Below, piece by piece: positions 46,617 through 56,000 of a stretch of DNA of 64,000 nucleotides (its first letter is position 1; every line of letters starts with the position of its first letter). This DNA is from Cytophagaceae bacterium (GTDB taxonomy: Bacteria > Bacteroidota > Bacteroidia > Cytophagales > Flexibacteraceae): assembly GCA_027485575.1 (NCBI GenBank), contig JAIXQU010000103.1:39960-103959 (forward strand). The letters run 5' to 3'. A program made the position numbers and the translations under genes. Below the pieces are notes generated by a model. The model made no database searches, was not told the DNA's origin, and worked only from the letters and a program-made list of their open reading frames with translations.

Positions 46617-47121
46617 ATTTTTAAAACTAATTGGTTCTTATTAAAGGTTTGGGGCGCAATATCGCTTTTTCAGTTAGTACAACAAAGTTCTCACCAGCTT
46701 CTATTTCAAAAGAAAGGTTGAAGACGTTGTATGCGTTCCTTTACCAGACAAAATTTTTTCAGATTTTTCACTCAATAAGAATTTTTAAGCTTTCACTTGA
46801 CTTTAGAGCAGACTAAAATTTTGGAACCACAAGCCATGCCTTGGAAAAATAAACCTGGAATATTTGAAGCAGCATATGATTGAATTGAACTTTTAAAAAA
46901 CTGAATTTGATTAAACAGGCCTATTGGAAACCGAATAAATCTTTAAGAAACCAAAAAGAGAAATCGCTGGATTTTTATTTTTTTTGAAGAAAATTGGTCC
47001 ATCTATTTCATGATTTCGATGGCAATTTAATCATCACTTTTTTGGGAATGCCTGCACCAACCTTTCGGATTCACCTATTCCCATTGGTATCGTTTGGTAA
47101 CAAAGGTAACCTACGCCAATA
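46617..47121. other. Non-coding stretch between rhodanese and GGGPS-like genes
   Basis: About 505 bases. Only short, low-quality frames occur, none with recognisable likeness. No tRNA, hairpin terminator or repeat was seen. Confidence 0.5.
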
Positions 47122-47883
47122 TTAAACAGCGATGGATAGAGCCAGATTTTGTCTGTTTCTGGTTTCTATGATTTGGCTTAAAAGCTGAGGATCTTTTTCA
47201 AGGCCGTTGCCAATGACAACAATATCAGCTCCTGATTCCCAAGCAGTTTGAGCTTTAATTGGAGTGTCAATTCCTCCACCAACAATAAGAGGTGCTTCAA
47301 TTGAGCGCCTTACCGCATTTATCATTTTAGAAGGAACCGGGTTTTTTGCACCACTTCCTCCATCAAGATAAATCAGTTTGTGTCCCAGCATTTCGCCTGC
47401 CATTGCAGTACAAACTGCAATATCTTCTTTGTCAGAAGGAATCGGAATGGTATTGCTGATGTAAGACACCGTAGTGGATTTTCCACTTTCAATTAGCATA
47501 TAACCCGTGGCAAGGATTTCGAGTCCGGAACTTTTTAGAATGGGAGCTGCAACTACATGTTGGCCGATTAGAAGTTCGGCATTTCTTCCTGAAATCAAAG
47601 AAAGAAGCAAAATTGCATCAGCCTCACTGTGAATATGTAGATTGGAACCTGGAAAAATGATAACAGGAATATCTGATAGCTTTTTTAAGGCCTCAATTAA
47701 TATATAAAAATTATTGCCTGAAATGAGGCTGCCACCTACAAAAAACAGGTCTGCTCCATGAGAAACATAAGATTCTATTTGAGACTTAATACCTTTAATA
47801 TCAACCTTATCCGGATCGATTAAAACGGCTAAGTTCTTTTTCTTAGAGGCCTGGTCCTGAAGAATTTTTTGTAGAATTTTCAT
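47122..47883 (-). CDS. Geranylgeranylglyceryl phosphate synthase family protein
   Basis: A 253-residue (beta-alpha)8 prenyltransferase of the PcrB/GGGPS family. Motifs: LAVLIDPDKVD, ADLFFVGGSLISG, VIIFPGSN, IYLDGGSGAKNPVP and APLIVGGGIDTP. In archaea the enzyme joins glycerol-1-phosphate to geranylgeranyl diphosphate for ether lipids; group II members in Bacteroidota (for example Flavobacterium) have shown the same activity in vitro. The bacterial product is not known. The start overlaps the preceding frame by 41 bases. Glycerol-1-phosphate dehydrogenase is not in the window. Confidence 0.88.
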   Translation of the reverse strand: MKILQKILQDQASKKKNLAVLIDPDKVDIKGIKSQIESYVSHGADLFFVGGSLISGNNFYILIEALKKLSDIPVIIFPGSNLHIHSEADAILLLSLISGRNAELLIGQHVVAAPILKSSGLEILATGYMLIESGKSTTVSYISNTIPIPSDKEDIAVCTAMAGEMLGHKLIYLDGGSGAKNPVPSKMINAVRRSIEAPLIVGGGIDTPIKAQTAWESGADIVVIGNGLEKDPQLLSQIIETRNRQNLALSIAV

Positions 47884-48262
47884 TCTGTTTTAAGAACTGT
47901 TTTTCCAAAAATTCTGTAATTTTTTCTCTTGCAATTGCAAGCAAAAATGAAGCAATATAGCTTTGAATACTTGCCAGAATGGTAGATGTAAAACCACCCG
48001 CAACACTAACAGGAGCCTCAGTTTTTTGGATTTTTTCAGGTTTTTCCTTTTTTTGAAAGGCTTTAACCAGGAAATAACTTCCAAGGGCAACACCCCCGAA
48101 AACCAAACCTTGAATGGCCACCCGAATTGTGCTTTCTTTTAAATCGCTTACTTGTTCTTCAAGGGCTTGCTTGTATTTATTGGTGCTGGACAGTAGTCTT
48201 TGGCGTTCCATTTCCAGATTTTTTACTTGACTTAAAGGTGTAGATTCAATCGGCATTTTCAT
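47843..48262 (-). CDS. Small membrane protein, YtxH-like
   Basis: A 139-residue protein with an N-terminal coiled-coil-like helix (VKNLEMERQRLLSSTNKYKQ), one clear membrane helix (IQGLVFGGVALGSYFLVKAF) and a second hydrophobic stretch (SIQSYIASFLLAIARE). No named family is certain. It overlaps the holin-X-like gene by 17 bases and the GGGPS-like gene by 41 bases, so the three are translationally coupled. Confidence 0.7.
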   Translation of the reverse strand: MKMPIESTPLSQVKNLEMERQRLLSSTNKYKQALEEQVSDLKESTIRVAIQGLVFGGVALGSYFLVKAFQKKEKPEKIQKTEAPVSVAGGFTSTILASIQSYIASFLLAIAREKITEFLEKQFLKQNENSTKNSSGPGL

Positions 48263-48641
48263 TTTCTGAAGAAGTTGACTCTTGCTTGGGCTGATTCATT
48301 GATTGCCTTAAACTTAACTCAATTTTATCTTTTAATGACTGGTTTTCACGATTGAGATAAAATACTAAAGTAATCAAAAAATAAATTCCGGAAAGAATGA
48401 AATAACCTGCAAATTGATTTTCAAACAGATAGTTTAACAAGTTTGCCAATGCGAAATTTAGACAAAGCAAACCAGCTAGACCAAAAACTGCCATTGCCAG
48501 AAAAATTAATGACCTGGTTAAAACGCTAACCATTAGTTCCTTGAGATCATATTTCACAAGTTCTATCCTTGCATCAAGGTAGCCTTCAAAATTCTCAATC
48601 AATTTGTCTAAACTTAGGACATCTTTTATCTTCCCAAACAT
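48246..48641 (-). CDS. Holin-X / phage holin superfamily III-like membrane protein
   Basis: A 131-residue protein with an amphipathic N-terminal helix (LIENFEGYLDARIELVKYDL) and two membrane helices joined by a short turn (LIFLAMAVFGLAGLLCLNFA and YFILSGIYFLITLVFYL), the layout of Phage_holin_3_6 (PF07332) proteins. Despite the name these are chromosomal membrane proteins; no phage genes are around. It is the first gene of the overlapping three-gene cluster. Confidence 0.75.
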   Translation of the reverse strand: MFGKIKDVLSLDKLIENFEGYLDARIELVKYDLKELMVSVLTRSLIFLAMAVFGLAGLLCLNFALANLLNYLFENQFAGYFILSGIYFLITLVFYLNRENQSLKDKIELSLRQSMNQPKQESTSSENENAD

Positions 48642-49004
48642 AATGGCAAAATTGGCATTTCTTATTTATGCAACCTAATGGAAATTCTTTAAAAATTTGT
48701 AAAATATTGTGGTTTTCAGATTTTTTTAAATGCCCTATGGGAACTTTTAGGGCAAAAGTTCAAAGGAAAAAATCAGATGTTCAATTTAAAACAGGGCGAT
48801 ATCTGAACAGGGAATTTAACCTGGATTGGTAATTAGGACTTCGTTATGGGTGGCTAAAGTGTAAAAAAAAGAACCTTGTATTAGAGATTCATAGCAGCGC
48901 TACGGATACAGAAGAAAAGGTGGCAAAGCATCTGGTTTGAAGCAGTTTAGCTTCGGAATACCTGCCTGTCGGCAGACATGGATCTTCTAATAACTGTTCC
49001 GGGT
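48642..49004. other. Non-coding stretch with a short inverted repeat
   Basis: About 363 bases. Near 48962-48975 is the inverted repeat CTGCC-TGTC-GGCAG, a few dozen bases past the asnB stop. Nothing else is recognised. Confidence 0.45.
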
Positions 49005-50933
49005 TTAAGACGTAAAAAATATTTTTTTCCATTCAAGATAGGCCAATACCCTCCAAAATATTTGAAAATCAGGAATATGCATGTTTCCCAAAATCTTTGT
49101 CCGGTATTTTTCCAAAGTTTTAAAATCCACAAACTCTGAATCTACTTTTAATAATTCCAAAGATTTGTCTTTGTACAACTGATTTAGCCAAAGCGTATTA
49201 GGAGCTGCAAATCCGACTTTATCTTTTCGATTCAGAATTTGATGGGGAACAAAAGGTGAAGCAGCCTTTCGAAGCAAGCTTTTTGTAAATCCATTTTGGA
49301 TTTTTGCTGAACCCGGTGTTTCAAAAAGATATTGGACCAAAGGAGTAAAATCTGCAAATGGCATTCTGGATTCAATAGACCAGCGCATCGAATTTCTGTC
49401 TGCTGCTTTAAGTAGAAAAGGCAGGGAACTTGAATTGAATTCATTGATAAGTCCCTGGTTGACAGAAGTATAAAAATTTCCTTTTCCACCAGCCAATTCG
49501 AAAACCATAGGATTAAAAATGGCTGTTTCAGGTTTATATTGATTAAGAAGAGCGGCCGAATTTTTACTTCCAATTCCCGACCTTAAATAGTTTAACAATG
49601 CTTCTTTTCCGGCAACAAGGGAGCCAAACTGGCAAACTGAATGTTTAAGTCCTTCTGCAAGATTGCTTTCATGATGTCTTGGATATCCGGCAAAAATTTC
49701 GTCTGCTCCCTGACCATCGAGCGTAACTTTTACGCCTTCTTTTGCCACTTTTCTGAACACTTCATATTGTGAAAAAGCATTTAAACCAGGTGGAGGTTCA
49801 TCCATGGTATAAATCAAATTTTCAAATGAGGTCACAAATTCAGATGCCTGTGGTTCTGTTGAAAAAAATTCAAAGCCCGATTTTTCAGCCATCATTTTTG
49901 CAAAATGAGATTCATCTCCTAAGCTTCCTTTTGGTAAAACAGCCATAAATGCCTTTCTGACTCCAGAGTTTTTTGAGATTTTATCGGCATAAGCTGTCAG
50001 GCCTGCAATGGTGGAACTGTCAATTCCTCCGCTTAAACAAACACCCAGTGGAACATCGGATTGAAGCCTAAGGCTAATCATCTCCAAAAGTAAATTCCTT
50101 ATTTGTTCTACTTGTTCAGATTCTTTTTTAAAGGGTTGAAAATCATAATTTTGATTGACTCTCCATTGGTGATAATTTTGAATCTGGACTTCCTCTGTTT
50201 TTAAATCCAAAATCAAATATTTGCCTGCCTGAAGTCTGGTAATATTTTGAAATAACGTTTGGCTGGATTCGTCTGAAAGTCCAAAAGCCAGGTATCTGGA
50301 AACGGTAGATTTATTTTCTAAAAATTCAATTCCAAAATTTTTAAATGCCTTTATTTCTGACGAAAAGCAGAAGCCGGTTTCGTCCTTGTGGTAGTAAAAA
50401 GGTTTAATACCTGTCCGGTCGGTTGAAGCAAAAAGTTGGTTTTTATTCAAGTCCAAAATGGCAAAAGACCACATACCGTCCAAACGGGAAAGGCAATCCA
50501 CTCCCCATATTTTGTAAGCCTGAAGCAATACTTCAGAGTCGGTTCTGGTTTTAAAAATACATCCTTCTTTTTTTAGTTCTTCCCTAAGCGATAGATAGTT
50601 ATAGATTTCGCCATTAAAAACCAGCCAGATTTTTTTTTCGAAATCTGTCATCGGTTGATGCCCTTCATTTTCAGGAGCGATAATGGAAAGCCGCCGGTGT
50701 AGTAGTCCGGTTTCAATGGTTAAGTATTCAATTTCTCCAAACGACTTTGCATTTTCAATGAAGTCAGGCTTTCCAAATTCACCAGAAAATACCTCAATCG
50801 CCTTCCCATTTGAATCAACAAAGAGAAAACCTTCATCATCTGGTCCACGGTGGCGTAAGGTTTTTGAAACCTGAAGCAATTGCCCTGGCCCTAACTTTTG
50901 GGTCTTGGTTACGAAGCCAGCTATGCCACACAT
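49005..50933 (-). CDS. asnB: Asparagine synthase (glutamine-hydrolysing)
   Basis: The 642-residue protein has an N-terminal class II glutaminase domain with nucleophile Cys2 (CGIAGF) and HRGPDDEG, and a C-terminal ATP-PPase domain with the loop CLSGGIDSSTIAG and DGQGADEIFAGYPRH. It makes asparagine from aspartate, or may amidate a surface glycan as some longer AsnB paralogues do; the context does not decide. No glycan genes are adjacent. Confidence 0.92.
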   Translation of the reverse strand: MCGIAGFVTKTQKLGPGQLLQVSKTLRHRGPDDEGFLFVDSNGKAIEVFSGEFGKPDFIENAKSFGEIEYLTIETGLLHRRLSIIAPENEGHQPMTDFEKKIWLVFNGEIYNYLSLREELKKEGCIFKTRTDSEVLLQAYKIWGVDCLSRLDGMWSFAILDLNKNQLFASTDRTGIKPFYYHKDETGFCFSSEIKAFKNFGIEFLENKSTVSRYLAFGLSDESSQTLFQNITRLQAGKYLILDLKTEEVQIQNYHQWRVNQNYDFQPFKKESEQVEQIRNLLLEMISLRLQSDVPLGVCLSGGIDSSTIAGLTAYADKISKNSGVRKAFMAVLPKGSLGDESHFAKMMAEKSGFEFFSTEPQASEFVTSFENLIYTMDEPPPGLNAFSQYEVFRKVAKEGVKVTLDGQGADEIFAGYPRHHESNLAEGLKHSVCQFGSLVAGKEALLNYLRSGIGSKNSAALLNQYKPETAIFNPMVFELAGGKGNFYTSVNQGLINEFNSSSLPFLLKAADRNSMRWSIESRMPFADFTPLVQYLFETPGSAKIQNGFTKSLLRKAASPFVPHQILNRKDKVGFAAPNTLWLNQLYKDKSLELLKVDSEFVDFKTLEKYRTKILGNMHIPDFQIFWRVLAYLEWKKIFFTS

Positions 50934-50964
50934 TTTTTACAATTCAGCAAAAGAAAAATTGTTT

Positions 50965-51375
50965 CTAAAGTGGCAGACCTTCTGCCATCCGCATTTCTTT
51001 TATGAAATCAAGACCAAAGCTTAGTTTTTTTGCCAATGGCGTTTTTGAATCAATCACCCGCCAGAACGGCGTTATATCATTGATATTCTTATTTTTACTA
51101 TAATTTTCAAATGCCAGTTCTGATATAATTCTCGTAAAAATACCGGTAGTTAGCGGGCAACAATATTCCACGCCATGTTTTAAGGCTAAGTCTTTTTTCA
51201 TGGTTTGAAGACCAATTGATTTTGACCTTGGTATGGATTTTATGTATTGGTCAATTTCTTCAGGAGTTGATATCAGAAATTTTTCTCCAGCCGGAATACC
51301 TGAAAAATCCTTGGCACAGGTTTCTATAACCGGTTTTCTTCCATTGTGAAATTTTTCAAGCCAGGTCTTTGCCAT
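50965..51375 (-). CDS. Conserved hypothetical protein
   Basis: A 136-residue soluble protein with no family I can name. Conserved-looking phrases are MAKTWLEKFHNG, GLQTMKKDLALKHG, CCPLTTGIFTRI and ITPFWRVIDSKTP followed by KKLSFG. The CPLTTGIF and FWRVI phrases loosely recall alkyltransferase-like DNA-binding proteins, but no catalytic PCHR motif is present. It begins six bases after the M42 peptidase gene and is probably co-transcribed with it. Confidence 0.65.
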   Translation of the reverse strand: MAKTWLEKFHNGRKPVIETCAKDFSGIPAGEKFLISTPEEIDQYIKSIPRSKSIGLQTMKKDLALKHGVEYCCPLTTGIFTRIISELAFENYSKNKNINDITPFWRVIDSKTPLAKKLSFGLDFIKEMRMAEGLPL

Positions 51376-51380
51376 TTTTT

Positions 51381-52451
51381 TTATTTGATATACCTGAAAT
51401 CCTGCCCGTCTTCAAGGCTTATAACTGTATTGTAAATCAATTGAATCACCAATTCAATATCCTCATAACTGATGGTTTCAACGGTTGTATGCATATACTT
51501 CAATGGAAGTGAAATCAAAGCTGAGGCCGACCCTACGCCAGAATATGCAAATGCATCTGTGTCAGTTCCGGTCGCCCTGGTTGCAGAGGCTCTTTGAAAC
51601 TTAATTTCTTTTTTGTGGGCCACATCAATGATAAAATTAAGTAAATTGTTTTGCACCGCAGGTCCATAAGTCAAGACAGGGCCTTCGCCACATTTTTGGT
51701 CTCCTTGTTCCACTTTTTTGTACATTGGAGATGCGGTGTCATGGCACACATCGGTGATGATTGCCACATCGGGTTGAATTCTTTTTGCAATCATTTCTGC
51801 GCCCCGAAGTCCAATTTCTTCCTGAACAGAATTGACAACATACAAACCAAAGGGAAGTTTAATGCCATTGTCTTTCAGCATTTTTGCTACCTGGGCAATC
51901 ATAAAACCACCAATTCTGTTGTCCAAAGCCCTTCCCACTAAATACTTGGTATTGAGGTCAAAGGCTTCATCATCAAAGGTGGCAACAGTGCCAACGTGAA
52001 CACCCATTTCAAGAACCTCCTTTTTGGAACTTGCGCCAATATCAATGAAAATATTTTTTATTTTAGGGGCTTCGTCTTTTTCAACTTCACGGACATGAAT
52101 GGCAGGCCATCCAAAAACCCCTTTTACTATTCCTTTGTCACCAAATAAATTTACCCTTTTAGAAGGTGCTATCAAGGCATCGGAACCGCCATTTCTACGA
52201 ACATAAATATAACCATCATCAGAAATATAATTTACAAACCAGGAAATCTCATCGGCATGGGCTTCTATAACCACTTTGTACTTTGCCTCTGGATTGATTA
52301 CCCCTACTACGGTTCCATAAGTATCTGATATGTAAGTATCTGTAAATGGTTTTATGTAATCAAGCCAGAGCCGTTGACCACTTTCTTCGAAGCCTGTAGG
52401 AGAAAAATTATTGATGTATTTGTAAAGGAAGGTTTTTGCCTGCTGGTCCAT
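51381..52451 (-). CDS. M42 family aminopeptidase
   Basis: A 356-residue cytosolic metallo-aminopeptidase of the tetrahedral TET type. Metal ligands appear in VVIEAHADEISWF, GRALDNRIGGFM and SVQEEIGLRGAEM. It trims N-terminal residues from short peptides left by other proteases. It starts at ATG 52451 and is divergent from the caspase-like gene across a 640-base gap; the small conserved protein follows. Confidence 0.92.
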   Translation of the reverse strand: MDQQAKTFLYKYINNFSPTGFEESGQRLWLDYIKPFTDTYISDTYGTVVGVINPEAKYKVVIEAHADEISWFVNYISDDGYIYVRRNGGSDALIAPSKRVNLFGDKGIVKGVFGWPAIHVREVEKDEAPKIKNIFIDIGASSKKEVLEMGVHVGTVATFDDEAFDLNTKYLVGRALDNRIGGFMIAQVAKMLKDNGIKLPFGLYVVNSVQEEIGLRGAEMIAKRIQPDVAIITDVCHDTASPMYKKVEQGDQKCGEGPVLTYGPAVQNNLLNFIIDVAHKKEIKFQRASATRATGTDTDAFAYSGVGSASALISLPLKYMHTTVETISYEDIELVIQLIYNTVISLEDGQDFRYIK

Positions 52452-53091
52452 GGACGATAGATTTCTGTTTTAATTTTGGACAAAAGTATCTTTAGTTTTT
52501 TAAAAAAAAGTTACCGGTTTAGAAAATCGCTTCAGAAGATTTTTGCAAGGTAAAAACATAAAAAAGGTTTCTCTGGAAATTTAATTTTTGTGTTAAATGA
52601 AATTCCAAAGTGCGATTTAAAAGGGAATTGTTGATTCTTCTAAATTCTCATTTGAAAAAAAATAAACTAAAATTGCTTAAAATAAATCGGATAGTTCTTT
52701 TTTTATTTTCTGGATTATTGTTATAAAGCATTGATTTTCAACGAAATTACTCGTCCCAATGGAGAATTAAGTAGGGGTCTGTAAACACAATAAGTTCAAC
52801 CATTTACCTGCTAATTATAAATCCGGATTTATAACAATTTTTCCTGTAATTAGTCTTTATCGCCATTTATTTACATGATCCAGCAAATTTTATAAGCGCT
52901 TTCGTTGATTTTAAGTATGAAAATTGAATTTTTCAAAAAATTAGAATTAATTGCAAAATATAATTTGTGAACGAGCCACAAACCTTAAAATTTCCATAAT
53001 GAACCAATTGCAATATTTAAGTCTGAATATTCTCAATATGCATGATAATCAGCTATATAATTTAGGATTTGTAAAATAAAAACCAGAACCA
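52452..53091. other. AT-rich leader region of the caspase-like gene
   Basis: 640 bases, distinctly AT-rich and poor in reading frames. It contains the 20-bp palindrome described separately and a near-match to the -7 box (TAGGATTTG, one base too long) at 53063-53071. No RNA gene is recognised. Confidence 0.5.
52815..52834. repeat. Perfect 20-bp palindrome
   Basis: TTATAAATCC followed directly by its complement GGATTTATAA. It has no loop, so an operator for a dimeric regulator is more likely than a terminator, although CAATTTTT follows. It lies 258 bases upstream of the caspase-like gene. Confidence 0.75.
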
Positions 53092-56000
53092 TTGAAACTA
53101 ATAATCACTGGTTTTCTTTACTTTTTGGTTTTCTTTTCCGGTTTCACACAACCCATAATACGGCATGCATTATTAATTGGAATTGGCCAATATCCGAAAT
53201 CAAGTAAATGGCCAATTTTACATTCCGACCAGGATGCCACCAGACTCAAAAAAGAATTAAAAAAGAATGGAATGTTGGAGCGGAACATTCAGCTTCTCTG
53301 CAACGAAGAAGCCAGTTACAATAATATCCGGCTGGCATTTAAGAAATTGGCCGATGAAGCAGAACCTGAAGATCAGATTGTAATTTATTTAGGTGGGCAC
53401 TCCCAGAAAATTTCAGATGTATCAAATGATGAACCCGATGGTTTTGACGAATCCTTTGTTGCATATGATGCTGAACCAATTAATGTAACAGGGGGTAATA
53501 ATGGTGGAAACCATTTTTTGGATGATGAATTATCTAAATGGATTTCTATTTTATCGAAGAAAATAACCCGGTATGGTTCTCTTTTTATTCTCTATGATGG
53601 TGGAATCAGCACAGTAAAACCATACGGAATCCATTCCAAGGGCACATTTGGTCCTTACATCATCTCTTCAAGGTTTACCACCAAAGAAATCCTGAAGAAT
53701 GAAGGGCGGGACAATGAGTGGCTGGATATTTCCTACTCTCCAGCAAACAACCAAATTATAAGCCTGGATCCTGGAAAGGAGGGAGGCCGGATTACTGAAA
53801 TTCAAATTCAACCCAAGATTTGGGGAAGCCCTTTGGTAGAGGCTTATATTGATAAATTAAGTTCCAGGGAGCAAGGAAAGCTGTATCGAAGTTTGAAACC
53901 TTCACTGGAAAAAGTTTTCAATGCAGCCAAAATACAGGTAAATTATACGCTGGATGGAGATATAAACAAAGAAATTTTCAGATTTAACCCAAAGCAAGTA
54001 AACGTAGATGGGCCTGGCCAGGAATTGGAAAACGATTCAGCGCATATTTATTGTGTGGTGATTGGAATATCCAGTTATCTGAGAATTGACAAATTGCAAT
54101 ATGGACACACCGATGCAAGATACTTTGCTGATGTATTGCAGAATGCATTCAAAGAGAGGCTCCCTTCAGAGAACCAGTATGTGTTTCTTGATTCAATGGC
54201 AACAAGTAACCCCATATATATGGCTCTGGAATCATTAAGCCAACGCGTGAAGGAAAACGATAAAGTCTATTTTTATTTTGCTGGCCATGGGGATGTGGAA
54301 AGTTTGATAACAAAAAGGGCCCATCTTTTACTATTCGATTCCCCACCCAATGTCTATAAATCAGGCGGCACCTTGTCAGTAGAGGGCTTGAAAGATTATC
54401 TTGCTGATTGGACTTATAAAAAAGCAAAGGTCTTTTTGGTAATTGATGCATGTAGGTCAGGAAACCTTGCTGGTGGTATTGAAGGACAAGGCGTTGCCAT
54501 GAACAGTATTCAGGATCTGGATTTACAATCTGCACGGTTGCTTAGTTGCCAGCCAAATGAAAAATCAATTGAAAGCACGTCATTTGGAGGTGGTCATGGC
54601 GCATTTACCTATTATCTTGTGAAAGGGATTAAAGGTGAAGCCAACAGCAATGGCGATAAAAATATTACTGTTGGTGAAATTGGAACTTTTCTTTCTGATT
54701 CGGTTTCAGTGAACACTTCTTTATCCCAGAACCCATTAATAGAAGGAAACAAAAGGATTTCATTTTTACCGGTAGCCGCCAATGACCCTTTTTTATATCC
54801 TAACAACGGCATATTGGCTGGAAACCGGGAAAAAATAGAAGTGCACGAGGAAGATAGTTTGAAGACTTTATGGATCAAAGAGTTGCGGTCTGAAATTGCG
54901 GCTGGCCACTTTCTCAAACCAGAAAGCCATTGTGCAAAAAAGACTTTGGATAGGATTTTAAACAAGTGGCCATTGGAAATTAAATTCCATCAACCATTAA
55001 AAAACGAGCTGGGGTCAGCGCTTGTTTTGACATCGCAAAAATTGATAAATGAATATATTGAAGGCAATGAAAATGTAGCAGATGAGGAGTTATTTGCCGA
55101 AGGATCCCGGGAAATGGAATATTTGTTGGAGTTAATCGATATCGATAACCCCCTTTACTTTACGTATCTGGCCAGAAAATATTTTTTTGAAGGCCGGTCT
55201 TTACGACCCAATCTGGTAACCAATGACCAGAAGCGGTATCAGTTAAAAACAGCTTTACGCAACCTTGAAACATCTCTGAAGTACGAACCGGAAGGGGCCC
55301 AGAATTATAATGCCATAGGCAGACTTCTCCAGGCCAATAATCAGTTTGATGCTGCCATTGGCAATTATAAAAAGGCCATCCAATTGGCACCCAGGTGGAA
55401 GTTTCCTATTCAGAATCTTGGAACCGCCTTTTATGAATTTGCAAAGGCAAAATCTGAGTCTACTTTGTTCGACAGCGCAATTATTTATTTTGAAAAAAGT
55501 GTAGAAATTGACCCTGATTATGCACTTGCATATTGCAATCTGGGCAGGACCTATACCAAAAAAGGAAACAACTATTTGGCAAAAAAATATTACCAAAAGG
55601 CATTATTTCTCAATTCTGCGAGATATGATGCATATATGCTTTTGGGAGAGATTTACCGCATTGAGGAAAAATGGGACAGTGCTCAGTATTATTTACAGCA
55701 AGGCTTACTTATTATGCCAAACAATTCAGATTTAAGAACCAACCTTGGAAATGTATATTGTAGCAAAATGTTTGCAGAAGAAAGCCCTGACTTAAAGTTG
55801 AAATATTCAACAATGGCAAAGAAGCAATACCTGATTGCAAAATCATTGGATTCGCTTAATGAATTTGCTTTAGCCGGAATTGGAAATATTTACTGGGAAG
55901 AGTCTAAAATGGATTCTGCCTTGTATTTTTATGAGAAATGCGTTTCTCTCGACAGTTCCAATATTGAATACAATGTTTATGTAATTGAGGCATTATGCAG

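Noticed and set aside
46631..46816. 61-codon frame in the 505-base gap
   Set aside because: No start context, no likeness, composition like the flanking non-coding DNA.
48246..48641. Prophage, suggested by a holin-like protein
   Set aside because: No endolysin, structural or integrase genes; the family is common on chromosomes.
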